Positions 35,772-45,031 of a DNA stretch of 64,000 nucleotides are shown piece by piece. Origin of the DNA: an uncultured Eubacteriales bacterium. Lineage in GTDB: Bacteria > Bacillota > Clostridia > Christensenellales > CAG-138. Below the pieces are notes generated by a model that saw nothing but the letters and a program-made list of their open reading frames with translations, was not told the DNA's origin and made no database searches. The stretch spans positions 1-64,000 of the forward strand of contig UQXE01000007.1 of the NCBI GenBank assembly GCA_900544965.1. Direction: 5' to 3'. Position numbers and translations under genes: made by a program. The first letter of the stretch is position 1, and each line of letters begins with the position of its first letter.

Positions 35772-36218
35772 CTAGAAGGGCAGATCATCGTCGTCCACGT
35801 CCATAAATCCATCCGGTTCGCTGATCTGAGCCGGCTGAGGAGCGGATTGAGAATACGATGCGCCCTGCTGATAACCTCCGGCGGGATAACCCGCACCCTG
35901 CTCGCGAGGGGTGAGGAATTCAACATCGATCGCGTTTATTTCGGTTACAGTGCGCTTAACACCGTCTTTGCCTTCAAAGCTGCGGTTTTGCAGTTCGCCG
36001 GAAACGGCGACCTTACGTCCTTTAGCGAGGTATTTACCGCAATTTTCGGCTTGCTTCCCCCAAACTACTATGTTAAAAAAGTCAGTAAGCCGTTCTCCCG
36101 TCTGAGTAGTATAATTCCTGTTAACGGCGATACTGAAACTGCATACGCTTCTGCCGCTTGTAGTAACACGCAGTTCAGGGTCCCTTGTCAGGTTGCCGAT
36201 AAGGATAACCTTATTCAT
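35772..36218 (-). CDS. ssb: Single-stranded DNA-binding protein
   Basis: 148 residues. OB-fold N-terminal domain (MNKVILIGNLTRDPELR, FFNIVVWGKQAENCGKYL) binds ssDNA as a tetramer. A flexible Gly/Gln/Pro-rich tail ends in the acidic tip MDVDDDDLPF that recruits repair and replication partners. Placement between rpsF and rpsR is the classic Firmicutes arrangement. Confidence 0.97.
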   Translation of the reverse strand: MNKVILIGNLTRDPELRVTTSGRSVCSFSIAVNRNYTTQTGERLTDFFNIVVWGKQAENCGKYLAKGRKVAVSGELQNRSFEGKDGVKRTVTEINAIDVEFLTPREQGAGYPAGGYQQGASYSQSAPQPAQISEPDGFMDVDDDDLPF

Positions 36219-36248
36219 TTGTATTCCATCCTTTCAGCAAAATCAAAT

Positions 36249-36536
36249 CTACGCTTCTTTACGGATTACAATATAGCGAAGAATATTCTCATCGTTTTTA
36301 AAGTTACGCTCAAGTTCGCGTGGAAGCTCGGGCGGTCCGGAGAATGTCATCAGCACATAATAACCTTCAGACTTATAATCAATCAGATACGCAAGCCGGC
36401 GTTTGCCCCATTCGTCAATCTTATCGACTTCTCCGCCGTTTGACGCGGTAAGCGCCGAAAACTTTTCAATTACCCCTTTGGTGGTTTCCTCGTCAAGTTC
36501 AGGCGTGATGATGTACAGGGTTTCATACTTATTCAC
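36249..36536 (-). CDS. rpsF: 30S ribosomal protein S6
   Basis: 95-residue S6 (YETLYIITPELDEETTKGVIEKFSALT, then IDEWGKRRLAYLIDYKSEGYYVLMTF). First gene of the rpsF-ssb-rpsR operon. The start codon is GTG behind AAGGAGGTG. In many bacteria the S6:S18 complex represses this operon by binding the leader RNA. The leader here contains a small hairpin (TTGCT-CTGCGA-AGCAA), but I cannot confirm the binding motif. Confidence 0.96.
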   Translation of the reverse strand: MNKYETLYIITPELDEETTKGVIEKFSALTASNGGEVDKIDEWGKRRLAYLIDYKSEGYYVLMTFSGPPELPRELERNFKNDENILRYIVIRKEA

Positions 36537-36611
36537 TTACTTTCACCTCCTTATGGTCATTAGGCCCCGCATTGCTTCGCAGAGCAAGAAGGCTAATCAA
36601 ATTAGCAACAT

Positions 36612-36640
36612 ATTATAACACGGCAATTAGCAGGATGCAA
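36612..36640 (-). promoter_or_regulatory. Promoter of the rpsF operon
   Basis: On the minus strand TTGCAT (36640-36635) and TATAAT (36617-36612) are 17 bp apart, giving a leader of about 70 nt. Confidence 0.65.
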
Positions 36641-36675
36641 GTACCACACGCGTATATTTATCATGTGCGCCGCTG

Positions 36676-38004
36676 TCAGCGCGCATCCAAAGCATCAGCT
36701 GCTAAATTAAACTCAGGGTCAACCGCAAGCTCATAATGTTTACCAAACAGATCAAAGTCAATCCGCATAGAACGCAGTGAAATTCCCTTGGTCCGGTGCG
36801 CACGGTTAAACGCGCGGTCGCCGTATTTATCATCGCCAAGCACCGGAATCCCGATATGCGCTAGATGCGCCCGTATCTGGTGCGTCCTTCCAGTCAGAAG
36901 CTCCACCTCCAGCATTGACATACCATCTGAGTATTCAAGCAGCCGGTATGACGTAATCATTTTTTTAGCTCCCGGTCTTGGGGAGTCGTAAACGCTCACA
37001 TAACCCGACGTCGGGTCCTTTACCGAGTAGGCTTCGATAACGGCGCTTGAAGCTTTGGGACGGCCCTTGACTATGCAGTGGTAAACTTTATGTACGCCTC
37101 GCTCACGCATTGAGGCGTCAAGCTCGCGGCGGGCTTTCAGGCTGCGGGCGAACAGCACAAGCCCTGTAGTGGTGGCGTCCAGCCTATGAACCGCATATAC
37201 TTCGCCAAATGCTGTCCTAAGCCTCGCCTCAAGCGTATCTTCCTCTCCATCGTCAATCGCAACGCTGAGGCCGGCCTGCTTATCCGCCGCGATTATGTTA
37301 TCGTCCATATAAACCAGTCTTACTCCGGCGAGAAGGGCAGCCAAATCGTTTGAAAAACCGTCCCAGACCTGCCCTGTTGGGAGCGAAATAAACCGCATAG
37401 GTATGCGCTGGGTAGGATGTTCAATTTCCAGCGAATAAGCCCATAAAGCTATTTGCTGGCCCGCATAGGCGTGTGGATTATATCTTTGATCTCCCCAGAT
37501 AGGGATGCCGCGGGACGCCAGCTGAACGCGTATCTGGTGATGCCTGCCCGATTGAAGCGCTATATTCAAAAGGGTCAGGCCGTTATGCGCCGCCGCGGCT
37601 GTGTAACTCATCCGAGCCGGTTTGGCGCCTTCCACACCTTCGGCGGATATCATGGTATTATTGGACCGTTCGTCCCTTAGCAGATAATCAAGGAGCACGG
37701 CTTCGCGTTCGGGCGAACCCATGACCAGCGCCGCATAGCACTTTTTCGCGCCTTTGCCGGAAAACTGGGATGACAGGCGTGCCGCCGCCTTCGATGTTCT
37801 GGCAAATACCATAACGCCGCCTACAGGCCTGTCCAGCCGATGCACCAATCCCAGGTAAACGTCGCCTGGTTTTTCATATTTTTGCTTTACATAGGCTTTA
37901 AGTTCGCTTAAAAGATCGGGATCATGCGAACTGTCCTTTTGAACGGGCATGTTGGGCGGTTTCTCTGTTACAAGAAGGTGATTATCCTCATAGATTATCT
38001 TCAT
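36676..38004 (-). CDS. Tandem (double) RluA-family pseudouridine synthase
   Basis: 442-residue protein containing two complete RluA-type catalytic modules in one chain. Module one (about 1-225) has the catalytic Asp in HRLDRPVGG and the RNA-contact motif GRHHQIRVQL. Module two (about 226-442) has HRLDATTTG and GRTHQIRAHL. RluA enzymes convert uridine to pseudouridine in rRNA or tRNA; usually one module plus an optional S4 domain makes the protein, and no S4 domain is visible here. The ATG at 38004 lies one base after the stop of the methyltransferase gene, so translation is coupled. An upstream in-frame start at 38055 lies inside that gene and is unlikely. Confidence 0.88.
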   Translation of the reverse strand: MKIIYEDNHLLVTEKPPNMPVQKDSSHDPDLLSELKAYVKQKYEKPGDVYLGLVHRLDRPVGGVMVFARTSKAAARLSSQFSGKGAKKCYAALVMGSPEREAVLLDYLLRDERSNNTMISAEGVEGAKPARMSYTAAAAHNGLTLLNIALQSGRHHQIRVQLASRGIPIWGDQRYNPHAYAGQQIALWAYSLEIEHPTQRIPMRFISLPTGQVWDGFSNDLAALLAGVRLVYMDDNIIAADKQAGLSVAIDDGEEDTLEARLRTAFGEVYAVHRLDATTTGLVLFARSLKARRELDASMRERGVHKVYHCIVKGRPKASSAVIEAYSVKDPTSGYVSVYDSPRPGAKKMITSYRLLEYSDGMSMLEVELLTGRTHQIRAHLAHIGIPVLGDDKYGDRAFNRAHRTKGISLRSMRIDFDLFGKHYELAVDPEFNLAADALDAR

Positions 38005-38005
38005 T

Positions 38006-38893
38006 CTATGCGTACCATCTCCCGCACGAGCCGCATGGAAGCACCAGCGGGCCACGGGTTACCGGAAGTCCCAGCTCACCGGATTCAAATCTGCCATTTC
38101 GTTTGGCGAGCGCTAATCTCAGCACGTTTGAAATCGCGGAAGACGAGAGGCCCGTCGTATAAGAATTCAACAAAAAGAAATGGGCGTCTTCATCAAGAAT
38201 TTTAACGCATTCCGTTACGAGCGTATACAGGCAGTCCTCTATCTTCCACATCTCGCCGTTAGGGCCTCTCCCGTAGCTGGGCGGATCCATGAGTATTCCG
38301 TGATATGTATTGCCACGTCTCTGTTCACGTTTAACGAACTTGAGAACGTCGTCCACTATAAATCGTACGGGCCGGTCAGAAAGCCCTGATTCCAAAACAT
38401 TGGCCTTTGCCCATGCTACTATTCCCCTCGCAGCGTCGACATGAACGACTTCGGCGCCGGCGGAAGCCAGCGCGCATGTAGCGCCGCCCGTATACGCAAA
38501 GAGGTTGAGCGCACGGAAGGGCTTTTGGGCCTTGCTCACTATAGACCGCATCCAGTCCCAGTTTACCGCCTGCTCTGGAAAAATCCCCGTATGCTTAAAG
38601 CCCGTGGGACGTACCACAAATGTGAGGTCGCTGTAGTTTATCTTCCAGCCCTCGGGAAGCTCACGCGCGTATTCCCAATGCCCTCCTCCGGAACTTGACC
38701 TGATATAATGGGCGTCAGCGTATGCGGTGGTAATATTCATCGGCCAGATTGCCTGAGGTTCCGGCCTGAGCAGGGTTATATCCCCCCAGCGCTCCAGCTT
38801 TTCACCGTTGCCTGAATCGATTAGCTCATAATCCTGCCATCCATCTGAAAGAAACATTAAATCCTCCGCTAAGGTAATATTTTCACGCTCCAC
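38006..38893 (-). CDS. Class I SAM-dependent methyltransferase (COG1092-like)
   Basis: 295-residue protein with a short N-terminal beta region (GEKLERWGDITLLRPEPQAIW) and a Rossmann methyltransferase domain: ALNLFAYTGGATCALASAGA (SAM motif I), HVDAARGIVAWAK, and catalytic-type DPPSYGRG. The layout matches rRNA methyltransferases of the RlmI/RlmK group without an obvious PUA domain. Directly coupled to a pseudouridine synthase gene, which supports a role in RNA modification. The start appears to be GTG at 38893 with a weak binding site, so the true start could be slightly upstream. Confidence 0.8.
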   Translation of the reverse strand: MERENITLAEDLMFLSDGWQDYELIDSGNGEKLERWGDITLLRPEPQAIWPMNITTAYADAHYIRSSSGGGHWEYARELPEGWKINYSDLTFVVRPTGFKHTGIFPEQAVNWDWMRSIVSKAQKPFRALNLFAYTGGATCALASAGAEVVHVDAARGIVAWAKANVLESGLSDRPVRFIVDDVLKFVKREQRRGNTYHGILMDPPSYGRGPNGEMWKIEDCLYTLVTECVKILDEDAHFFLLNSYTTGLSSSAISNVLRLALAKRNGRFESGELGLPVTRGPLVLPCGSCGRWYA

Positions 38894-38928
38894 TACCGCA
38901 ATGGTTCCCAGCTTATAGCCGGAAGGAA

Positions 38929-39636
38929 TCAGACGCCAGGCATCCAGCTTAGAAGGAAGTTGGATTTATAGAACAGCGGGGCGAAGACGGAGCCGTCAAC
39001 CAGTTCGTTTACAAATTCAAGCGATCCCATCAGCGTAAGGGCGACGGGAATAAGCATGAACACCAAAAACAGCACGAGCATTCCGTGTATGAAGGACGCC
39101 GCAACCGCAAAGAGCGGGTCATACACCTTAAGCTTGGGCAATGTATAGGCATAATCGAACCAGTTTATAGCGAATGCCAAGATCACCCTGATGATCAGAT
39201 ACAATGCCAGGAATGAAACTATGTTTATGAAAACGTTTACCATGGTTAAATTAAAGTAATCGCCCAGGGTTGATATGTTCTCATCGTCAAATGCTTCCTT
39301 AGCTATATTCTCCATGATTTCCTTGCCGATTGGGTACGGGAGGTTTGAATTATTGATTATCTCATTGAGATCGGCTGAGGAAAGCGTGGAGATATCGCTT
39401 TTTGAAAGTTCAGAGTCGTTTATAAATTCCGATCCTTCGGTGTAGTACTGCATCATATTATATAGGTTCTCATTGGCCCGTATCGAATTGGACATCACCG
39501 GCATAAAGACAAACGCAAGGATGCATGAAAGTATCAGGGCTATGGTAGAGCAGGCCGAATGCAAAAAACCCTTATACAATCCAAGAAGAATTATAATGGC
39601 AAATATGCCGATTACCGCGAAATCCAGAAGGTTCAA
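38929..39636 (-). CDS. CvpA family membrane protein
   Basis: 235-residue protein with hydrophobic helices at about 5-25, 30-50, 130-155 and 175-205, and an outside loop of about 75 residues between helices 2 and 3. The N-terminal pattern NLLDFAVIGIFAIIILLGLYKGF fits CvpA, a family linked to colicin V production and envelope maintenance. Precise role unknown. TTG start behind AGGAGG; 15 bp after the DUF5711-type gene. Confidence 0.8.
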   Translation of the reverse strand: MNLLDFAVIGIFAIIILLGLYKGFLHSACSTIALILSCILAFVFMPVMSNSIRANENLYNMMQYYTEGSEFINDSELSKSDISTLSSADLNEIINNSNLPYPIGKEIMENIAKEAFDDENISTLGDYFNLTMVNVFINIVSFLALYLIIRVILAFAINWFDYAYTLPKLKVYDPLFAVAASFIHGMLVLFLVFMLIPVALTLMGSLEFVNELVDGSVFAPLFYKSNFLLSWMPGV

Positions 39637-39651
39637 ATTAAAATCCTCCTA

Positions 39652-40761
39652 TCAGCTGAAATTGCATTGATATAGTATGCCCTGGCGCTCGACTATCAGC
39701 ATAGAGTCGCTGAGTTTCAGCGCGCCTGTAATTGGAGTTTCAAATTGGGAAGTGGCGCCGGGCTTTCCGGTATTGGAATAAGTAAGCACAGCATCGGTGG
39801 TTACCACCACGAGCCTGCCGCCCATTGCGCATACCGTAAGGGTATTCGAGGGAAGCTGAATGCGGCGCGTTGAGGTATCGGCGACGTCGGTATCCTTTAC
39901 ACGGTAGAGTACCACTGAACTCATAGAGGAGTCGCCTCTGTCGGAAAAAACGAACAAAGGATATTCGCCCTTTACCGAATAATCTACAAGCTCGCGGCCA
40001 TAGCACAGTTCACGGTAGCTTTCGGTATTTTTAACGCGGTCATACCTGATTAAATGGTTGGTGCCTATGACAAAGATGCTGTTCTCCGTAAACGCAACGT
40101 CCTCCACAAGCTGGTTTTGAATGTTTATCTTGCCAGTAGTGGCGCGCTTTTTCGTATCATAGGTGGTAAGGATGGACATTGGCATCGACGCGCTTACATC
40201 GGTTTCGAGCGTCCAAAGCGTTTCCCCGCTTATTGTATCAAATCCAAAATCCAGCGCGCTGGTCTGCGCGAAATCCATCCTGTCCGTCTGTTCGGAGTTT
40301 GAGTTAAACACCATAAGGGCGCTTTGATTATTCTCCTCTTTCAATACGGCTATATGGCCTGATCCGCATTTTGCGCTTATTACTGTTCCAGTAAGCTCTA
40401 TTGGGTAAGCCGCGTTTATAAGATGTACCGCATTTGTATTATACAATATTCCTATGGAGGGGGACGCGGCAAGCTTAACCTCGGTAGAACTTACGCGCAT
40501 CCTTGTGGGCTCGTCATTGCCGGTTTCGGCTAAAACCAGCTCTGAGCCATCAAAGTAATAGAATCCATTTCCACTGTAACAATAGTTTGTAGAGGAATTA
40601 AAGGGCAGTTCAGAAAGCTTTGCAGGAGAATCAGCGTTTAAGATGGATATGGCGATTATGCCGGCGGCCGCCAGAACGATCAATGTAATGGCAACCAGTA
40701 TAGCCCATCCCTTACGGGTGATTTTTATCCTTCTTGAAGCCTTAAGGCCACGGTTGTTCAT
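39652..40761 (-). CDS. DUF5711-like membrane-anchored beta-propeller protein
   Basis: 369 residues: a Lys/Arg-rich cytoplasmic start, one membrane helix (about 22-45), then an extracytoplasmic beta-rich domain of repeated strands (YCYSGNGFYYFDGSELVLAE, HIAVLKEENNQSALMVFN, SIFVIGTNHLIRYDR) typical of propellers. I recognise the DUF5711 layout from Firmicutes but no function is known. The ATG at 40761 is placed 5 nt after GGAGG; the earlier TTG overlaps this box. Confidence 0.65.
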   Translation of the reverse strand: MNNRGLKASRRIKITRKGWAILVAITLIVLAAAGIIAISILNADSPAKLSELPFNSSTNYCYSGNGFYYFDGSELVLAETGNDEPTRMRVSSTEVKLAASPSIGILYNTNAVHLINAAYPIELTGTVISAKCGSGHIAVLKEENNQSALMVFNSNSEQTDRMDFAQTSALDFGFDTISGETLWTLETDVSASMPMSILTTYDTKKRATTGKINIQNQLVEDVAFTENSIFVIGTNHLIRYDRVKNTESYRELCYGRELVDYSVKGEYPLFVFSDRGDSSMSSVVLYRVKDTDVADTSTRRIQLPSNTLTVCAMGGRLVVVTTDAVLTYSNTGKPGATSQFETPITGALKLSDSMLIVERQGILYQCNFS

Positions 40762-40820
40762 ATGGTCCTCCAATGGCTGGATAAGCGGCTGTCAGTACGT
40801 CTGGCGTCCGCCTATAGCCT

Positions 40821-41702
40821 TTAATCTGGGACAAAGATATTCAGTGCCCCTGGGATTATTTCGAAAGTTACGGGCGTACTGGAACCAAGCTCGCCGTCGA
40901 GGTTGATGCTGTGGCTTACGGAACTCTCAATCCTAAGCTTCCTTGCCGTAAAATAATCCACAGGCTTTTTATTTATATGGCGTCCTTTTATAAAAGCGGG
41001 GAGCAGCGATAAAAATTTTATCAAGCCCACCTTTTTTATCAGACACACGTCAAGCTTGCCGTCGAATGGGTCGGACGAAGGGGAAACGTTCATTCCTCCT
41101 CCATAATGGGTTCCATTGGCCACTGCTACAAGCAAGGCCTCCACATTGATTTCCCTGCCGTCGGCAGTTAGGTGCATATGAATAGGCTTTAGTGACAATA
41201 TAGCCTGCATTACACCCAATATATAGGGGAGCATACCGCCAAAGCGGCGCTTGAACTTTTCGGTGCGCACTATTACCTCGGTATCAAAGCCGAAGCCGGC
41301 CACGTTTGCAAAAGCGCATCCGTTGGCTATGCCCATGTCCATGGGCCGTACGCATCCCCGGAACAGAACGTTAAGCGCTCCTCTGGGATCAAACGGAATC
41401 TTCAGGGCTCTGGCGAGATCGTTGCCGGTACCAAATGGAAGTATTCCCATGACAAGGTCCTTTTGCCCCATAACCACCTGAGCTGTTTCGCGGACCGTGC
41501 CATCGCCTCCTACGGCTACGATTTTCTTATGGTCATCCTCGACAGCGCTCCGGACGAGTTCGGAAACATGGCCCGATCCCTTGCTGAAAACATACGTATA
41601 AGCGATCCCCTCTTTGTCCATAATATCCTTCGCTTCGCTGAAGAGCCGCTTGGAATTGCCAGCTCCCGCAATGGGATTGACGATAAAGTGGTAGTTATCC
41701 AT
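40821..41702 (-). CDS. Diacylglycerol/lipid kinase family protein (YegS/DgkB-like)
   Basis: About 293 residues from the chosen start. Contains the DAGK catalytic signature VAVGGDGTVRETA and MGILPFGTGNDLARAL, then a C-terminal beta domain with DVCLIKKV and SINLDGE. Such enzymes phosphorylate diacylglycerol or related lipids at the inner membrane face, recycling lipid from lipoteichoic acid synthesis. GGAGGG sits a few bases before the ATG at 41702; an in-frame ATG further upstream at 41729 is also possible. It heads the minus-strand cluster. Confidence 0.88.
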   Translation of the reverse strand: MDNYHFIVNPIAGAGNSKRLFSEAKDIMDKEGIAYTYVFSKGSGHVSELVRSAVEDDHKKIVAVGGDGTVRETAQVVMGQKDLVMGILPFGTGNDLARALKIPFDPRGALNVLFRGCVRPMDMGIANGCAFANVAGFGFDTEVIVRTEKFKRRFGGMLPYILGVMQAILSLKPIHMHLTADGREINVEALLVAVANGTHYGGGMNVSPSSDPFDGKLDVCLIKKVGLIKFLSLLPAFIKGRHINKKPVDYFTARKLRIESSVSHSINLDGELGSSTPVTFEIIPGALNIFVPD

Positions 41703-41857
41703 ACGCCCTCCGGAAGCGAAGAAATACATGGCAACTCTTATGATAGTATAAAATGGGCGAAATGTACAGCGCACATGTGTTAATTTGATATGACGGGGTG
41801 AAAATAGCCGCGGCGCGTCATGATTATTGCGGGTTTTGTATAATATAAGTTGGGTTG

Positions 41858-41886
41858 TTGTGGATTGAACCGATGTAGGGTATAAT
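41858..41886 (+). promoter_or_regulatory. Promoter of dapF
   Basis: TTGTGG (41858-41863) and TATAAT (41881-41886) are 17 bp apart, with a leader of about 25 nt. Confidence 0.55.
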
Positions 41887-41918
41887 ACAATGACGTTTCA
41901 AAGCAAAAGGAGTCCAAT

Positions 41919-42752
41919 TTGCCTATGCTTAGCTTTAATAAATCCCACGGGTTGGGAAACGACTTCATAATAATTGACGACCGCAAGGACGGCATATCCG
42001 ATTATGCTTCCCTGGCAAGGCGGTTATGCGACAGATTTACAGGCGTAGGCGCGGATGGGCTCTTGGTGCTGCTAGAATCCCACGTATGCAATGTGAGAAT
42101 GAGGATCTTCAACAGCGACGGGAGCGAAGCCCAGATGTGCGGCAACGGCATACGGTGTTTTGCAAAATATGTGTACGAAAAGGGTATTATAACACAGCCG
42201 GAATTCAGCGTAGAAACAAGGGGCGGAGTGATGCGTCCCCGCCTTAACCTCAACCGCGGCGCTGTTGAAAGCGTAACCGTGGATATGGGTACGCCCATGT
42301 TTGGGCGCGCTTCCATACCAATGCTGGGCAAGGGGCGGTTTTTGATGCAGAAGATCAGGGTGCTTAACCGTGAATTTACGGTTTCAAGCATGTTTATGAC
42401 GATCCCGCATACAGTGGTGTTTGTCGATGATATAAGCTCTATAGACGTAGGCCGGTATGGTCCGGCGATTGAACGTCATCCCCTGTATCCCGAAGGTACG
42501 AATGTCAACTTTGTTCAGGTGCTGGATTCGGGTTCAATAGCGGCGAGACCGTGGGAGCGCGGCTGCGGGATAACTCTGGCGTGCGGCACAGGGGCTTCGG
42601 CCTCAGCCGTAGCGTGTGCGCTGGCAGGGCTTACGCGAAGGCGCGTAAGCGTAAACCTGGAACTGGGAAAGCTGGAGATACTGTACTCCCCAAGCGGGAG
42701 AGTATATATGACGGGGCCTGCGGAAAATGTTTTTGAAGGTACTATAAGCTGA
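41919..42752 (+). CDS. dapF: Diaminopimelate epimerase
   Basis: Converts LL- to meso-diaminopimelate, the last step before lysine and the source of meso-DAP for peptidoglycan. The 277-residue protein has both active-site Cys motifs, MCGNGIRCF and LACGTGASASAVA, and the N-terminal FNKSHGLGNDFIIID. AAAGGAG lies 6 nt before TTG at 41919 but 12 nt before the ATG at 41925, so TTG is the more likely start. Implies that the cell wall contains DAP. Confidence 0.95.
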   Translation: MPMLSFNKSHGLGNDFIIIDDRKDGISDYASLARRLCDRFTGVGADGLLVLLESHVCNVRMRIFNSDGSEAQMCGNGIRCFAKYVYEKGIITQPEFSVETRGGVMRPRLNLNRGAVESVTVDMGTPMFGRASIPMLGKGRFLMQKIRVLNREFTVSSMFMTIPHTVVFVDDISSIDVGRYGPAIERHPLYPEGTNVNFVQVLDSGSIAARPWERGCGITLACGTGASASAVACALAGLTRRRVSVNLELGKLEILYSPSGRVYMTGPAENVFEGTIS

Positions 42753-42863
42753 TAAATATCCGGCCAATACTGAGTTATGGGCGCAATCCGTTAACTGAGC
42801 ACAGCTCTATGCATTAATGTATTATATAATGTCGTTTTTGTCCAACTTAATCCAACTTGACGA

Positions 42864-42892
42864 TTGCTATTATAAACAAATTAGGGTACAAT
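42864..42892 (+). promoter_or_regulatory. Probable promoter of the glycogen operon
   Basis: TTGCTA and TACAAT are 17 bp apart, about 60 bp before glgB. A TTGACA and a TATAAT nearby are wrongly spaced to pair with each other. Confidence 0.4.
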
Positions 42893-42954
42893 ATATATTA
42901 TTGACAGCGTTGTATAATAACAAAATGTTATTTTAACAATGCGGCGGAGGAATA

Positions 42955-44844
42955 ATGCATCTTAATGATACCGAGCTCTACCTGTTTAACACAGGGGCGA
43001 ATGCGTATTCGTACCGCGCCCTCGGATGCCACGGGTTTTTAGACGGTGGTCAGAGGTGTTTTCGGTTTGCGGTGTGGGCTCCCAACGCCAGGTATGTAAA
43101 CGTAGTGGGCGACTTCAACGGATGGGACTGCACAAAGGGCGTAATGAGCCGGTGCGGCACGACAGGCGTATGGGAAGCTGTATTATATGATGTAAAACTG
43201 GGGGATTGTTATAAGTTCGCTATACTGACCCAGAGCGGCGAGCTTATATTCAAAGCCGACCCGTTCGCGTTTTACAGTCAGGCGCGGCCGGAGACCGCTT
43301 CGGTCGTTGCGGACATAGGCGGGTACGCTTGGGGCGACTCGGACTACATGGAACAAAGGGCGGTAAAGGATCATGTCAGGCTGCCGGTGAGCATATACGA
43401 GGTTCACGCGGGTTCTTGGAGAGAAGGCATGTCTTACAGGAAGCTTGCCGAAGAGCTTATCCCCTATGTTAAAGAGATGGGATACACCCATATAGAGTTC
43501 ATGCCCCTTGCCGAACATCCGCTTGATGACAGCTGGGGCTATCAGGTCACGGGTTTTTACTCCCCCACCTCAAGGTATGGCTCGCCGCATGACCTGATGT
43601 ATCTGGTAGACAGCTGCCACCGCGAGGGAATAGGGGTAATACTCGACTGGGTAGGCGGGCATTTCCCAAGGGATGCGCATGGTTTGCGCGAATTTGACGG
43701 CACGCCCATCTTCGAGCATCCTGACAGGCGGAGAAGCGAGCAGAAGCAATGGGGCACGCTGCTGTTTAACTATGCTAAAAGCGAAGTCAGGAGCTTTCTC
43801 ATTTCAAACGCGGTATTCTGGCTTAACGAATATCATTTCGACGGGCTAAGGGCCGACGCGGTAAGCTGCATGCTCTATCTTGATTACGGCAGGGAAGCTG
43901 GGGAGTGGATACCCAACCAATATGGCGGGCGCGAGAACCTGGACGCCATACACTTTTTGGGAGAGCTGTCCGAGACTGTAAGCAGGGAGTGCAGGGGCGC
44001 GCTGTTGATTGCGGAGGAGAGCACCTCTTTTCCGAAAGTTACGGAAAAGCCGCCAGAAGGGGGGCTGGGCTTTGACTTTAAGTGGAATATGGGTTTTATG
44101 AACGATACCCTGTCCTATATGTCCATGGACAGCGTATACAGAAAATGGCACCACGATAAGCTGACGTTTCCGATGGTCTATGCGTTTGACGAGCGTTTTA
44201 TACTGCCCTTCTCACACGACGAGATGGTGCATGGCAAGCGTTCGCTGATAGGACGGATGAATGGGACATACGACGAGAGGTTTGCGCAGCTAAGGCTTTT
44301 ATATGCTTACCAGTATACCCATCCCGGGAAAAAGCTGCTGTTTATGGGCGGAGAGTTCGCTCAGTTCATTGAATGGGATTTCAGAAAACCGCTTGACTGG
44401 TTTTTGCTTGATTATCCCAGACACATGGAAATGCAATCCTTTGTAAAGGCGCTCAATGAACTCTACAGCTCTACCCCTGCGCTGTATGGATGCGATACGG
44501 GCTGGGATGGCTTTGAGTGGGTAAGCGTTGACGACCGTGAGAGGGGAATTATAGCATACATACGCACAGGGCTTGACGATGGGGAAAGGGTGATGTGCGT
44601 TTTAAACTTTACCGCGTTGCCTGCTGAGAGCTATAGGCTGCGCCTGAATAAACCGGCTGGCTTTACAAGGCTGCTGAGCACCTCGGAGGAGCGCTTTGGG
44701 GGCTGGGACCGTGAACAGGACAGAACGGTTTTAAGTTCCATGGACGAATTTGGGTGCTTTGTGGATATTTCAATAGGCGGCTATGAGGGAGCTGTATGGC
44801 GCATGGATATTGACGGCGGGACTTATGCCGCTAAATCGCGCTGA
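42955..44844 (+). CDS. glgB: 1,4-alpha-glucan branching enzyme
   Basis: GH13 enzyme that introduces alpha-1,6 branches into glycogen. 629 residues: CBM48 domain (FAVWAPNARYVNVVGDFNGWD, about 35-55), catalytic barrel with YEVHAGSWR, the nucleophile Asp in DGLRADAVSCMLYLDYG, acid Glu in LIAEESTSFP, and transition-state Asp in FSHDEMVHGK, then a C-terminal beta domain. Length is typical of the short-N-terminus branching enzymes. First gene of glgB-C-D-A. Confidence 0.96.
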   Translation: MHLNDTELYLFNTGANAYSYRALGCHGFLDGGQRCFRFAVWAPNARYVNVVGDFNGWDCTKGVMSRCGTTGVWEAVLYDVKLGDCYKFAILTQSGELIFKADPFAFYSQARPETASVVADIGGYAWGDSDYMEQRAVKDHVRLPVSIYEVHAGSWREGMSYRKLAEELIPYVKEMGYTHIEFMPLAEHPLDDSWGYQVTGFYSPTSRYGSPHDLMYLVDSCHREGIGVILDWVGGHFPRDAHGLREFDGTPIFEHPDRRRSEQKQWGTLLFNYAKSEVRSFLISNAVFWLNEYHFDGLRADAVSCMLYLDYGREAGEWIPNQYGGRENLDAIHFLGELSETVSRECRGALLIAEESTSFPKVTEKPPEGGLGFDFKWNMGFMNDTLSYMSMDSVYRKWHHDKLTFPMVYAFDERFILPFSHDEMVHGKRSLIGRMNGTYDERFAQLRLLYAYQYTHPGKKLLFMGGEFAQFIEWDFRKPLDWFLLDYPRHMEMQSFVKALNELYSSTPALYGCDTGWDGFEWVSVDDRERGIIAYIRTGLDDGERVMCVLNFTALPAESYRLRLNKPAGFTRLLSTSEERFGGWDREQDRTVLSSMDEFGCFVDISIGGYEGAVWRMDIDGGTYAAKSR

Positions 44845-45031
44845 CGACCGGCGGGGCGGGTTACGATATATTGATGATTATTACTGATGCGTGAAACTGC
44901 GAGCGCTGAATGCGCCGGCTGAGGTATGCTCCACCGGAAACAGGAGAGATTTTACCGGCAATAGGGTGGGGATATGCAAATAAATTGAGCTATAAGTATT
45001 CCGCGTTCGCTATAATTGGGGGGTGTAAACT

